The notes beneath the pieces are model-generated. The model did no database searches. It was given only the letters and a program-made list of their open reading frames with translations, and was not told the origin of the DNA. Shown piece by piece: positions 5,601-11,245 of a stretch of 12,353 nucleotides of DNA. The stretch's first letter is position 1. The number at the start of each line of letters is the position of its first letter. The position numbers and the translations under genes were made by a program. Source of the DNA: a bacterium (GTDB lineage: Bacteria > Sumerlaeota > Sumerlaeia > MVZB01); the NCBI GenBank assembly GCA_023480605.1, contig JAMCWS010000141.1, positions 1-12,353 of the forward strand, read 5' to 3'.

Positions 5601-7978
5601 GGCGCCCCGGCGACGGCCGCGCCGCCCGAAGCCGCAACGGCCGCGCCGCAGGCGTCGCCCGCCGCGCCGGCGGCCGCTGTCAGGTTGCCGCGTTGGGTCC
5701 AGGTCGAGCCTTCGCGCACGAACAGGTAGGCCGAGCCGGAATCGGCGCCCTTGTCGTCGTTGCCGGCGGCGCCGACCAGAACGTTGTTGCCCGCGACGGC
5801 GACCGAATCGCCGAAGAAATCGGCGGGCGCGCCGTCCGAAGCGGTCAGTTTTGCGGCCTGCCCCCATGCGTCGGCGCCGCCCTCGTTGCGCAGGAAAACG
5901 TAAGCCGAACCCGATTCGGCGCCGCGATCGTCGTCGCTCCGCGCGCCGACGACGGCCGTGTCGCCCGCGATCGTGACGGAGGTTCCGAACAGATCGTCCG
6001 CATCGCCGTCGGCCGCCGTGATTTTTGTGACCTGTCCCCAATTGCCCGCCCCGCCGCGGTCGCGCTGGAAGATGACCGCCGAGCCGGAGTTGAAGCCCTT
6101 GTCATCGTCGTGGAGAGATCCGGCGGCGATTGTGTCGCTCGCGATCGCGACCGTCCAGCCGAAGTTGTCGTCGGTGGCGGGGTCGGCGTCCGTGCGCCGG
6201 GCGAGCAATCCCCAGTTATCCGCGCCGCCCTGGTCGCGCTGGAAAATGTAAATCGCGCCGGATCCGGTTCCGTTATCGGAATCGCCGTAGGCTCCCACGA
6301 CGGCCGTGTCGCCGGCGATTGCGACCGCATAGCCGAACCGCGATCCGGCGCCGCCAGCGGCGGTGGTCAGCTTCTTCACCTGCCCCCAATTGCCGGTCCC
6401 GCCCTGGTCGCGCTGGTAAATATAGGCCGAGCCCGACTCGGCGCCGTTGTCGGAATCGCCGTATGCCCCGACGATCGCCGTATCTCCGTCCAGCGCGACG
6501 GCGTAACCGAAACGATCGCCGGCCGCGGCGTCGGCGGCGGTCAGCCTGGCCACCTGCGACCAACCGGTGGCGTTGCGGGCGAAGACATAGGCCGATCCCG
6601 AGTCCGCGCCGGCTTCGTCGTCATCGGGCGCGCCGATCAGCGCCAGGTCGCCCGCGACCGACACGGCCGTGCCGAACGCATCGCCGGCAGCGCCATCGGC
6701 CGCCGTTGCTTCGTCCTCGGCGAGCAATAATAAATGATAGAACCTGACGGATCCGTCGGCGGCGAAACTGTTGCGGGCGCCGAATGCCCCGACGACGCCA
6801 GTGTCGCCCGACAGGGCCACGGCAAATCCGAAATTGTCGCCGCCGGCCGCATCCCGCGCCTTCAGATAGGCCGCCTGCCGCCAGGCGCCCGAATCGTCGC
6901 GCAGGAAGAGATAGGCCGCCCCCGCGCCAATATCGGGGGTGGTGTCACCGCTGGCGCCGATGAGCGCCACGTCGCCGGATACGGCCACCGAGCAACCGAA
7001 CTGGTGATCCATCGACGTTTCCGCGCCGGCCAGTTTGGCCGTCTGACCCCAGTTCTCGGAACCGCCCTCGTCGCGCCGAAAGACGTAAGCCGATCCCGAT
7101 TGCGGCCCATGCGGATTGTCATTGAGCGCCCCGATGAGGGCCGTGTCGTCCGAGATCGAAACCGACCAACCGAAAAAGGCAAGACCTGCGCCGTCGGCGG
7201 CGGTCAGCCGCTTGACCTGGGTCCACGCGGAGCCGTCGCGCTTGAAGACGTAAGCAGCCCCCCCATCGGCGGCGACCGCGTCGTTGCCATAAGCGCCGAC
7301 GAGGATGGTGTCGCCGTTGATGGCCACGGAGGCCCCGAACTGGTCCAAATCGGCCCCGTCCACTGCCGTCAATTTCGCCGCCGCCAGCCAGTTGCCGCCC
7401 GCGTCGCGCTGGAAGACGCAGGCGGCGCCGGCGTTCGTGCCCATGTCGTCGTCGAGGCGGATGCCGACCACGGCCGTGTTGCCCGCGAGGGCCACCGACC
7501 ACCCGAAATAATCTTCCGATTCTCCATCCGGATCGGTCAGTTTGCGAACCATGGCCCAATCTGAACCGGAGCGGGCGTACATGTAGACCGCGCCCGAGTT
7601 GGAAGCGAGATCGTCATCGCCATATGCCCCGACCATCGCCACGTCGCCCGAGATCGCCACCGCCCGGCCGAAAAAATCCTGCGCCTCGCCGTCCGCGGCG
7701 GTCAATTTTCTGACCTGGGTCCAGCCCGAATCGGAGCGCTCGAAAATATACGCGCATCCGGTATTTGAGTTGTAACCGGGGGCGCCGACGATGGCGGTAT
7801 CGCCGGAGATGGCCAACGAGTAACCGAAATTATCCGCCGCCGCGTGATCGGCCGCCGTCGCTTTGTGATCGAGCGCGAGCAGCGGTCCCGACGCTCCCCG
7901 GCAAACCTCGTTCCCGGCGAAGGCCATGAGCAGCAGCATCATGCCGACGGCGCCTGGCGTGAGTAACTGGTTTTTCAT
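2666..7978 (-). CDS. Giant secreted FG-GAP / Ig-like / discoidin-domain protein
   Basis: 1770 residues. The ATG at 7978 is chosen because GGGGAGG sits nine bases upstream and a signal peptide follows (MKNQLLTPGAVGMMLLLMAF, cleavage probably near residue 29). Order of parts: FG-GAP blades 1-14 at 32-812; an Ig-like linker at 815-920; a TPTWTW/RYKLD module at about 937-1014; an Ig-like domain at 1017-1108; a BIG_3-type domain (FRVSTDGSSWSGWE, GDGTKTIYAAYMDLAGN) at 1109-1206; three further Ig-like domains to 1498; a discoidin-like domain at 1512-1678; and a second TPTWTW-type module at 1684-1755. It ends NWLLYEP, with no LPXTG, PEP-CTERM, Por or autotransporter tail, so it is probably released or held through partners. 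The role is likely adhesion or binding of carbohydrate or matrix outside the cell; no enzymatic domain is seen. Propeller FG-GAP proteins are known in integrins and in many bacterial surface proteins; the ligand here is unknown. Confidence 0.88.
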   Translation of the reverse strand: MKNQLLTPGAVGMMLLLMAFAGNEVCRGASGPLLALDHKATAADHAAADNFGYSLAISGDTAIVGAPGYNSNTGCAYIFERSDSGWTQVRKLTAADGEAQDFFGRAVAISGDVAMVGAYGDDDLASNSGAVYMYARSGSDWAMVRKLTDPDGESEDYFGWSVALAGNTAVVGIRLDDDMGTNAGAACVFQRDAGGNWLAAAKLTAVDGADLDQFGASVAINGDTILVGAYGNDAVAADGGAAYVFKRDGSAWTQVKRLTAADGAGLAFFGWSVSISDDTALIGALNDNPHGPQSGSAYVFRRDEGGSENWGQTAKLAGAETSMDHQFGCSVAVSGDVALIGASGDTTPDIGAGAAYLFLRDDSGAWRQAAYLKARDAAGGDNFGFAVALSGDTGVVGAFGARNSFAADGSVRFYHLLLLAEDEATAADGAAGDAFGTAVSVAGDLALIGAPDDDEAGADSGSAYVFARNATGWSQVARLTAADAAAGDRFGYAVALDGDTAIVGAYGDSDNGAESGSAYIYQRDQGGTGNWGQVKKLTTAAGGAGSRFGYAVAIAGDTAVVGAYGDSDNGTGSGAIYIFQRDQGGADNWGLLARRTDADPATDDNFGWTVAIASDTIAAGSLHDDDKGFNSGSAVIFQRDRGGAGNWGQVTKITAADGDADDLFGTSVTIAGDTAVVGARSDDDRGAESGSAYVFLRNEGGADAWGQAAKLTASDGAPADFFGDSVAVAGNNVLVGAAGNDDKGADSGSAYLFVREGSTWTQRGNLTAAAGAAGDACGAAVAASGGAAVAGAPGSDANGSGSGAAYFYALGTGPVVRSITRLNPTLENTGQTRLTFRVTFDRTAHHVQTGNFSLTTTGGQSGAAVTSVSAASGSAIDVTVQATTGGIGTIRLDLTNPSSITDTWFNAMTESYTGGESYSIVPPPPAPVVAGPGLYTNDATPTWTWSSGGGTGNGVFRYKLDNADLNSGAVQVSAPPYEFTPATGLADGLHTFYIQERNDQGAWSQTAGYTLSLDTALPVFSGVTSTAIAKLGTVVTVAFTTSEILGANPTVTINGHAATFQSVNGADYVYSYAVAAGDPDGRAAIAIAGTDLAANNGIYDNDTLLLVDKTRPTGGITFQDGADYTTTTAVTYTLTADDGGGSGVDRFRVSTDGSSWSGWEVCTAWPLVRNLTLSGGDGTKTIYAAYMDLAGNITIGTISDSIILDAAAPSFSELDIWPVLARLGTVVTITFTASEELAANPAVTVNGHSAVFQSVIDLYYYMYTYTIDATDPNGPAAIAISGSDLAGIGGSTSNNNLLVVDKPPPVFGDFSASPAAARLGSQVAITFTASEALGADPIVTVNGHLASYQSYDGFLYTYAYTVAGDPNGNATITVSGSDLAGNAGMTSNTNALRVDLIAPSFNGITANPNSGYAGQVIEISFTPSEALSENPVEAALDGNPAVTVNGNRAAYMNITGSTYAFTYIIRTEDPLSSANIIVTGTDISGNPGSTASTSALTVVPHPPRPNPPGVSDLIGAVAIHDVSSQLDDDHNAIHMVDGSGLILGGNGQIAEPPTHAASESFGFHSWLTDPADAAPWIIFDLGESHELMTIHIWNLNLADPGNQLGAKWVAIDTSVDGLVWTTHGLHHLPMASGTEGDPGFDIDATRWAAARYVRFTIPVNYALSGSLGLSEVRFFARTPGLSDYRPTWVWISGGGGSEMYRYKFDDDDFGDHPVSTTDPQFTPDEDLSPGAHTLYVQERDIYGYWSDTGSYTIFIKEPQTAARNWLLYEP
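2945..3445 (-). other. Discoidin (F5/8 type C)-like carbohydrate-binding domain
   Basis: Residues about 1512-1678 of the giant protein. Visible marks are WIIFDLGESHELMTIHIWNL (1576-1595), WVAIDTSVDGLVWTT (1608-1622) and a late ARYVRFTIPVN...LGLSEVRFFAR strand pair. This is the pattern of galactose-binding-like jelly-roll folds (discoidin/F5/8C, CBM32-like). The fold call is fairly firm; the ligand is not known, although glycans are the common ligands of this group. Confidence 0.68.
3485..4930 (-). repeat. Ig-like domain array in the giant protein
   Basis: Residues 1017-1498 contain four related domains (about 1017-1108, 1207-1301, 1303-1395 and 1397-1498). Each has LGT.VT..FT.SE.L.ANP.VTVNGH.A near the start and an A.I.I.GSDLAGN end, followed by a short L.VD linker. 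Between the first and second lies a different domain of the BIG_3 type (1109-1206). Such arrays usually act as stalks that lift binding domains off the surface. Confidence 0.75.
5543..6736 (-). repeat. FG-GAP blades 8-14 (second predicted beta-propeller)
   Basis: Protein residues 415-812 hold seven more repeats, with FG motifs at 433, 488, 546, 604, 662, 720 and 775 (the last is ACG instead of FG). The section opens LLLLAEDEATAADGAAG, nearly the same as the opening of the first set, and ends GAAYFYALGTGP without a W.QV strand. The loops are rich in Asp and close to integrin-type calcium loops (DSDNGAESG, DDDKGFNSG, DDDRGAESG). Blades 9-12 share the insert RDQGG/RDRGG..NWGQ and an exact 58-residue period. 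Confidence 0.82.
6737..7885 (-). repeat. FG-GAP blades 1-7 (first predicted beta-propeller)
   Basis: Protein residues 32-414 hold seven repeats of 52-58 residues, with consensus D.FG.SVAISGDTAIVGA, an acidic loop, SGSAYVF and then W.QV.KLTAADG. The FG motifs start at residues 49, 101, 156, 212, 267, 325 and 381. Blade 7 is atypical: it ends GSVRFYHLL and lacks its own W.QV strand, as expected for the last blade of a ring closed by a strand from the domain start (LLALDHKATAADHAA). Confidence 0.82.
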
Positions 7979-7987
7979 GATTGCGGA

Positions 7988-7994
7988 CCTCCCC
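7988..7994 (-). promoter_or_regulatory. Ribosome-binding site deciding the start of the giant gene
   Basis: GGGGAGG on the minus strand lies nine bases before the ATG at 7978. It argues against the in-frame upstream start at 8254, which has no hydrophobic export signal directly fused to the mature protein and would place the signal peptide 92 residues inside. Confidence 0.8.
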
Positions 7995-8115
7995 TGGAAA
8001 TTCAAAGGCATGACTCGGGCAGCGTCCGTCTTCGAAGCGAACGAGGGCGGGCGTCCATTACGCGGCATTATCCCGAAAGGCGCGCGTTCCAGCAGCGCCG
8101 GGCCTGACCTGCCGC

Positions 8116-8156
8116 GAGCGATCACGCAATCAGGCGTGAGTTCTCCCCTGGCGCTC
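8116..8156 (-). promoter_or_regulatory. Foldable leader element with SD-like sequence
   Basis: On the minus strand, GAGCG (8152-8156) can pair with CGCTC (8116-8120). Nested inside, TCACGC (8134-8139) and GCGTGA (8122-8127) form a perfect six-bp hairpin with a six-base loop. The internal loop carries CCAGGGGAG (8143-8151), the same nine bases found at the real ribosome-binding site (7989-7997). It does not match any riboswitch I know. Confidence 0.3.
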
Positions 8157-8307
8157 CGGAACACGGGTCGGAACGCATCGGTCCCACGCACGAAACGGCG
8201 TATCCGGCTAATGAATTGCATGGCGAAAAAAACCGCTAAATAAATCGGACTCACAATCGGTTTTATTTACGTAAAAGTCAAGACGAAAAGGCAAACCGCG
8301 TTTATAA

Positions 8308-8331
8308 TTATGATCGTACATTAGATCATAA
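8308..8331. promoter_or_regulatory. Perfect 8-8-8 inverted repeat, candidate operator
   Basis: TTATGATC, an eight-base spacer (GTACATTA) and GATCATAA make a perfect dyad in the AT-rich island upstream of the giant gene. The centre-to-centre half-site distance of 16 bases is awkward for a two-turn HTH dimer but possible for larger regulators. The site lies upstream of, or within, the probable promoter. This is inferred from symmetry only. Confidence 0.4.
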
Positions 8332-8538
8332 ACACGCGCACGGATGAGACATCACATAATCCATGGCGCGAAATCGGGGGATAATAATCATTAAAATGAC
8401 AGGATGGGGCGCGAGGCGATAATGCGGGTCTGGCCGGCATGGCGAGTTTCCCCGTGCCGGTTGTCAAGATGCGAAGTGGTCCTTCCGGTCCGTCGCGGCG
8501 TCTCCGCCCGCGCCGATTCCCGTTCGTCCCGGCGCCGT

Positions 8539-10014
8539 TTACGGCCCCGGAGCGCCCGCCGCGGCAGGCGCGGGGCCGACGGGCATCGCATCCACTCGCG
8601 GCAACACGAGATTGGCGACCCCCAGCAGACCCGGATGTAAGATATTGTCTTTAACGATAAGGTTCCGGGGGCCGCCATTGGACTCGGGCGTCACCCAGAG
8701 GGCATAGCCGTAGCGCGGCGGGTCGACCGCCGGCACGCCGTCCACGAGAACCTGGTCGCGGCCGCTGTCGTAAACGATGTTGCCCTGGATGATGATATCG
8801 TGCAGCGGGACGTTGTATTTGCGCTGGCCCAGCAGCAGCCGGATGGGGCAGCAGTCCGAGCCGAACCGGGGTCCCTCGCCCTTCCAGACCCACCATTCGT
8901 TGCCGTGGCCGAAATCCGAGATGATGTTGTTAACGATGATCGTTCCCCCGTCGATATTGGCTTCCAGGGCGGGTTTGCCGTTTTCGGCCGGCCGGGCGGC
9001 GTGACTCGCCGTGCCGGGCTGAAGCAGGATCGCCCACAGGTCGCTGCCGATGAACTGGTTGTTGGCGATCAGCACGTTGCGCGCGCCGTGCATCGCCTTC
9101 ATTCCCGAGCGGGCGTTTTTGAAAATATTGTCGGCGATGATCACGTGGTCGGAGTGAATGTCGAAGCCCTGGGCGGCGTTTTCGACGTAGTTGCCCAGGA
9201 GTCGGGTCAGGTCGGTTTGATCCGACGAGGTTACTTGGATTGCCGCGCCCTGATGCCAGTTGGAAACGAAGCCTTTTTTCCAAGTCGCCTCGCTCATGAG
9301 TTCGCCGCGCTTGGGGGCGCGCTTGACCCATTCTCCCAGGTGATGCCGGCGTTGGAGTTCGGGCGTGGGAAAGAGATTCTTTTCAATGATGCGGTTGCCG
9401 CGCAGCAGCGTTCCGCGGGAACGCGTGACCCGAATGCCGTGGCCGTCGATGCAGTTGAAGGCGTAACCGTAGTCGGGGCTGGGCGTCCGGTCGTCGATCC
9501 CCACGGTGGTGTAGTTGAGCACCAGGCAGTCGAGGATCTGCGCGCCGGTGCAGCGACCGAGCAGGATGGCCGCCTGCTGCGAACGGTTGTCGATGACGCG
9601 CAGGTCGCGCAATTCGAGCTGGTCGCAGTCTTCGATTAGGAGCGCCGAGGCCTTGGCGTCCATTTTGCCTTCGGGGCGTGTCAGGGTCAGGCCCTCCAGC
9701 CGCACGAAGTCTGCGCCTTGTATCTCGACGATCGGCTCGTTCACCGAGTTCTGGATGATACGGCCCGGACCGGTCAGACCGGAGCCGTCCTTCCGGATTT
9801 TCACGTGTTGACTGATGACATAATCGCCGGCGGGCACATCGAGCACTTTACCGGGTTTGGCGTCGAGCGCGGCTTGGATCGAGGCGTAGTCGGCGACCGA
9901 CAAGGAATCGACCGGTATCGATTGCGCCGGCGGGACGGGCCACGCCGCCCGCGTCAGAAGAAGAATCAGGGCGGCCGCCGCCGCCCATGGCGATCTAGCC
10001 ATTGGCTTCAGCAT
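8539..10014 (-). CDS. Secreted right-handed beta-helix (pectate-lyase-like fold) protein
   Basis: 491 residues from the ATG at 10014, which has AAGGAAGG eight bases upstream; an in-frame ATG at 10038 adds eight residues and lacks this. A signal peptide is clear (PWAAAAALILLLTRAAWPVP, cleavage near residue 30). Next comes VADYASIQAALDAKPGKVLDVPAGDYVIS in two steps (VADYASIQAAL 40-50, KVLDVPAGDYVIS 56-68), the usual start of pectin-lyase-fold proteins. The body is a ladder of short strands: VRLEGLTL, LELRDLRVIDN, GIRVTRSRGTLLRGNRI, GNYVENAAQGFDIHSDHVII, VLIANNQFIGS, IIIQGNIVYDS and LIVKDNILHPG. The tail is Ala/Pro-rich. Known members are polysaccharide lyases, hydrolases, epimerases or binding proteins; I cannot identify catalytic residues, so the reaction is open. 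The 218 bases upstream (10015-10232) hold no gene. Confidence 0.8.
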   Translation of the reverse strand: MLKPMARSPWAAAAALILLLTRAAWPVPPAQSIPVDSLSVADYASIQAALDAKPGKVLDVPAGDYVISQHVKIRKDGSGLTGPGRIIQNSVNEPIVEIQGADFVRLEGLTLTRPEGKMDAKASALLIEDCDQLELRDLRVIDNRSQQAAILLGRCTGAQILDCLVLNYTTVGIDDRTPSPDYGYAFNCIDGHGIRVTRSRGTLLRGNRIIEKNLFPTPELQRRHHLGEWVKRAPKRGELMSEATWKKGFVSNWHQGAAIQVTSSDQTDLTRLLGNYVENAAQGFDIHSDHVIIADNIFKNARSGMKAMHGARNVLIANNQFIGSDLWAILLQPGTASHAARPAENGKPALEANIDGGTIIVNNIISDFGHGNEWWVWKGEGPRFGSDCCPIRLLLGQRKYNVPLHDIIIQGNIVYDSGRDQVLVDGVPAVDPPRYGYALWVTPESNGGPRNLIVKDNILHPGLLGVANLVLPRVDAMPVGPAPAAAGAPGP

Positions 10015-10232
10015 CCGGATGTCCTTCCTTGGTGTCATCGTGCTTTTAAATCACGAGTGTTCGACTTCTTTTGAGGGGGTCGAAGGAGAACGGGCGACGG
10101 AATCGGCATCCTCCGCCCTCTCCTCGATATCTCCTTATCACCGTTTTTGTTCATTCCGTGGATGACGTGGCTGCCGCTGTATTATCGCTCCGCCGGGGCG
10201 TTGCCTTCATGGTTGTTCGACCCGTGAACCAA

Positions 10233-10907
10233 TCAATCCCCATGAATCGCCAAGTCTATCGCCTTCAAGAGCAGCGCGCTGACGCACACCATCATCGTCG
10301 GGAAGGATCCCGGCGGCACGGGATAATCACGCTCCTCCACCCATTGGATCCAGTTTTTAGGTATCTTGCCCATCGACAGCAGGTGCAACGCGACGAGAAT
10401 CATGGCCAGGTAGGCGAACTTTTGGAGAACCAGCCACTTGCGTTCGCCAAGTCTGCGCCGTCCCGGCGGATATGAATACGCAGTGATCGACAGGAGCAAC
10501 ACGAAACACGCGAACCCAATAACGATGGTGAACCAATGGTCTATGTGCCAACTGTATGGGTATTTCGGCGAATATTCCTGCGGGAATCCCAGGGGCAGGT
10601 AAATGAACACCAGCAAGACGTGAGGGATCGACATGAGCGCCGCCGTTATACCCAAAACGCGGCGATACGGCAACAAATCGACGATGGCCGGCATGAATCG
10701 CGACAAAGGTCCGAACGCCAGCGCCAGCGCAAGACAGCAAACCGAGGCGATGGCCGTGCACTTCTCCGTCGTCAGCAACGAAGGCGATTTGCCGCGCACC
10801 GCGTGATACCACATGAAGAAACAGAAGCAAACCAGGTAAACGACACTGGCGGCTACCCATTGAGATCTCTTGTTGGCCAGCACATACTGAGTATGCACCG
10901 CTTTCAT
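10233..10907 (-). CDS. Ferric-reductase-like heme membrane protein (MsrQ/YedZ-like)
   Basis: 224 residues with about six transmembrane segments (17-35, 49-69, 84-106, 124-144, 158-178 and 202-218). The pattern LALAFGPLSRFMPAIVDLLP (61-80), YRRVLGITAALMSIPHVLLV (81-100) and RRLGERKWLVLQKFAYLAMILVALHLL (in two parts, 151-160 and 161-177) is that of ferric-reductase-like transmembrane domains such as MsrQ, which pass electrons through b-type heme to a periplasmic partner. H96 and H175 are in heme-ligand positions, but the usual 'W..LHr..Y' histidine is Gln162, exactly 13 residues before H175. There is no FAD/NAD domain and no MsrP-like molybdoenzyme next door. A sigma-70-type promoter and a GAGG seven bases before the ATG support the start. 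It appears to be its own transcription unit, perhaps reading into the beta-helix gene. Confidence 0.75.
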   Translation of the reverse strand: MKAVHTQYVLANKRSQWVAASVVYLVCFCFFMWYHAVRGKSPSLLTTEKCTAIASVCCLALALAFGPLSRFMPAIVDLLPYRRVLGITAALMSIPHVLLVFIYLPLGFPQEYSPKYPYSWHIDHWFTIVIGFACFVLLLSITAYSYPPGRRRLGERKWLVLQKFAYLAMILVALHLLSMGKIPKNWIQWVEERDYPVPPGSFPTMMVCVSALLLKAIDLAIHGD

Positions 10908-10938
10908 TATTCAGCCTCGATCGGTTTATGTTGCCGCA

Positions 10939-10967
10939 ATTCAAAGCGATTGCCCCCGGCCTGTCAA
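10939..10967 (-). promoter_or_regulatory. Sigma-70-type promoter for the MsrQ-like gene
   Basis: On the minus strand, TTGACA (10962-10967) is a perfect -35. It is followed by a 17-base spacer and TTGAAT (10939-10944), a -10 matching four of six. Transcription would start near 10932, about 25 bases before the ATG at 10907, leaving room for the GAGG site at 10915-10918. Placement fits well; activity is unproven. Confidence 0.5.
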
Positions 10968-11160
10968 TTCTGAAACGGACAGACGGCAAAAACGATGCTC
11001 GGTCATGGTGGTTGGCCACTTGCCCGAAGAGAAGCCCGAAGCTACCATGGGTGCATTCTGGTTTTTTCCGAGCCGTTCGGGCGGAAATGAACCGGGGCCG
11101 GTCCGGAGATCCGCGTCCGGCGCGTGAACCGCCGCACCCGGTCAATGGACCCACCGCCGT

Positions 11161-11183
11161 CGGCGCCGTGCGAGACGGCGCCG
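11161..11183. promoter_or_regulatory. Perfect 9-bp inverted repeat upstream of the glycoside hydrolase gene
   Basis: CGGCGCCGT, loop GCGAG, ACGGCGCCG: a perfect nine-bp stem with a five-base loop, 62 bases before the ATG. The inner CGGCGCCG is itself palindromic, so the site is also two identical palindromes 14 bases apart. There is no T tract, so it is not a standard terminator; a leader hairpin or a regulator site is more likely. Confidence 0.45.
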
Positions 11184-11245
11184 TCCGGTATCGGGGGCCG
11201 CCGCATCGCGGAATCCAATTGAACCTTCCAAGGGGTTATGCCGCC

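Larger units (their letters stand above)
7979..8538. other. 560-base intergenic region upstream of the giant gene
   Basis: No supportable gene. It splits into a GC-rich leader (7979-8220), an AT-rich island (about 8221-8400) and a GC-rich stretch (8401-8538) directly after the stop of the beta-helix gene. The AT island is the likely promoter area. A weak sigma-70-type match on the minus strand is TTGACT (8276-8281), a 17-base spacer, then GATTGT (8253-8258); the -10 is poor. AAAACCG (8258-8264, minus strand) and CGGTTTT (8229-8235) form a 7-bp inverted repeat followed by T residues, a possible weak terminator or attenuator. No strong terminator is visible after the beta-helix gene. Confidence 0.5.
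10908..11245. other. 338-base divergent intergenic region
   Basis: It separates the MsrQ-like gene (minus) and the glycoside hydrolase gene (plus). It contains the minus-strand promoter described separately, a run of six T at 11062-11067 without a convincing hairpin, GCCCGAA (11034-11040) and TTCGGGC (11076-11082) as distant inverted copies, and the GC-rich dyad at 11161-11183. I find no plus-strand -35/-10 pair and no gene. Confidence 0.55.

Noticed and set aside
5435..6730. Plus-strand open frame (431 codons) opposite the propeller repeats
   Set aside because: It mirrors the FG-GAP repeats in antisense, with repetitive Arg/Gly/Ala content. There is no ribosome-binding site or recognised domain.
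5543..7885. Regular period of 156-174 bases considered as a CRISPR-like or satellite array
   Set aside because: The repeats are coding, keep the reading frame and vary at the DNA level; they are protein blades, not a nucleic-acid array.
7979..8254. N-terminal extension of the giant protein by 92 residues (start at 8254)
   Set aside because: The extension has no recognisable domain and would bury the signal peptide, whereas the ATG at 7978 has a strong SD.
8226..8264. Possible rho-independent terminator in the AT-rich island (AAAACCG ... CGGTTTTTTT on the minus strand)
   Set aside because: The stem is only seven bp with a 22-base loop and is weak; it also lies 270 bases after the nearest minus-strand stop.
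10060..10084. TTCGAC ... GTCGAA inverted repeat upstream of the beta-helix gene
   Set aside because: Six-bp arms with a 13-base loop are expected by chance in a region of this size, and no other signal supports an operator.
11041..11130. Small plus-strand frame starting at 11047 (about 26 codons)
   Set aside because: There is no ribosome-binding site, and its composition is that of the surrounding non-coding sequence.
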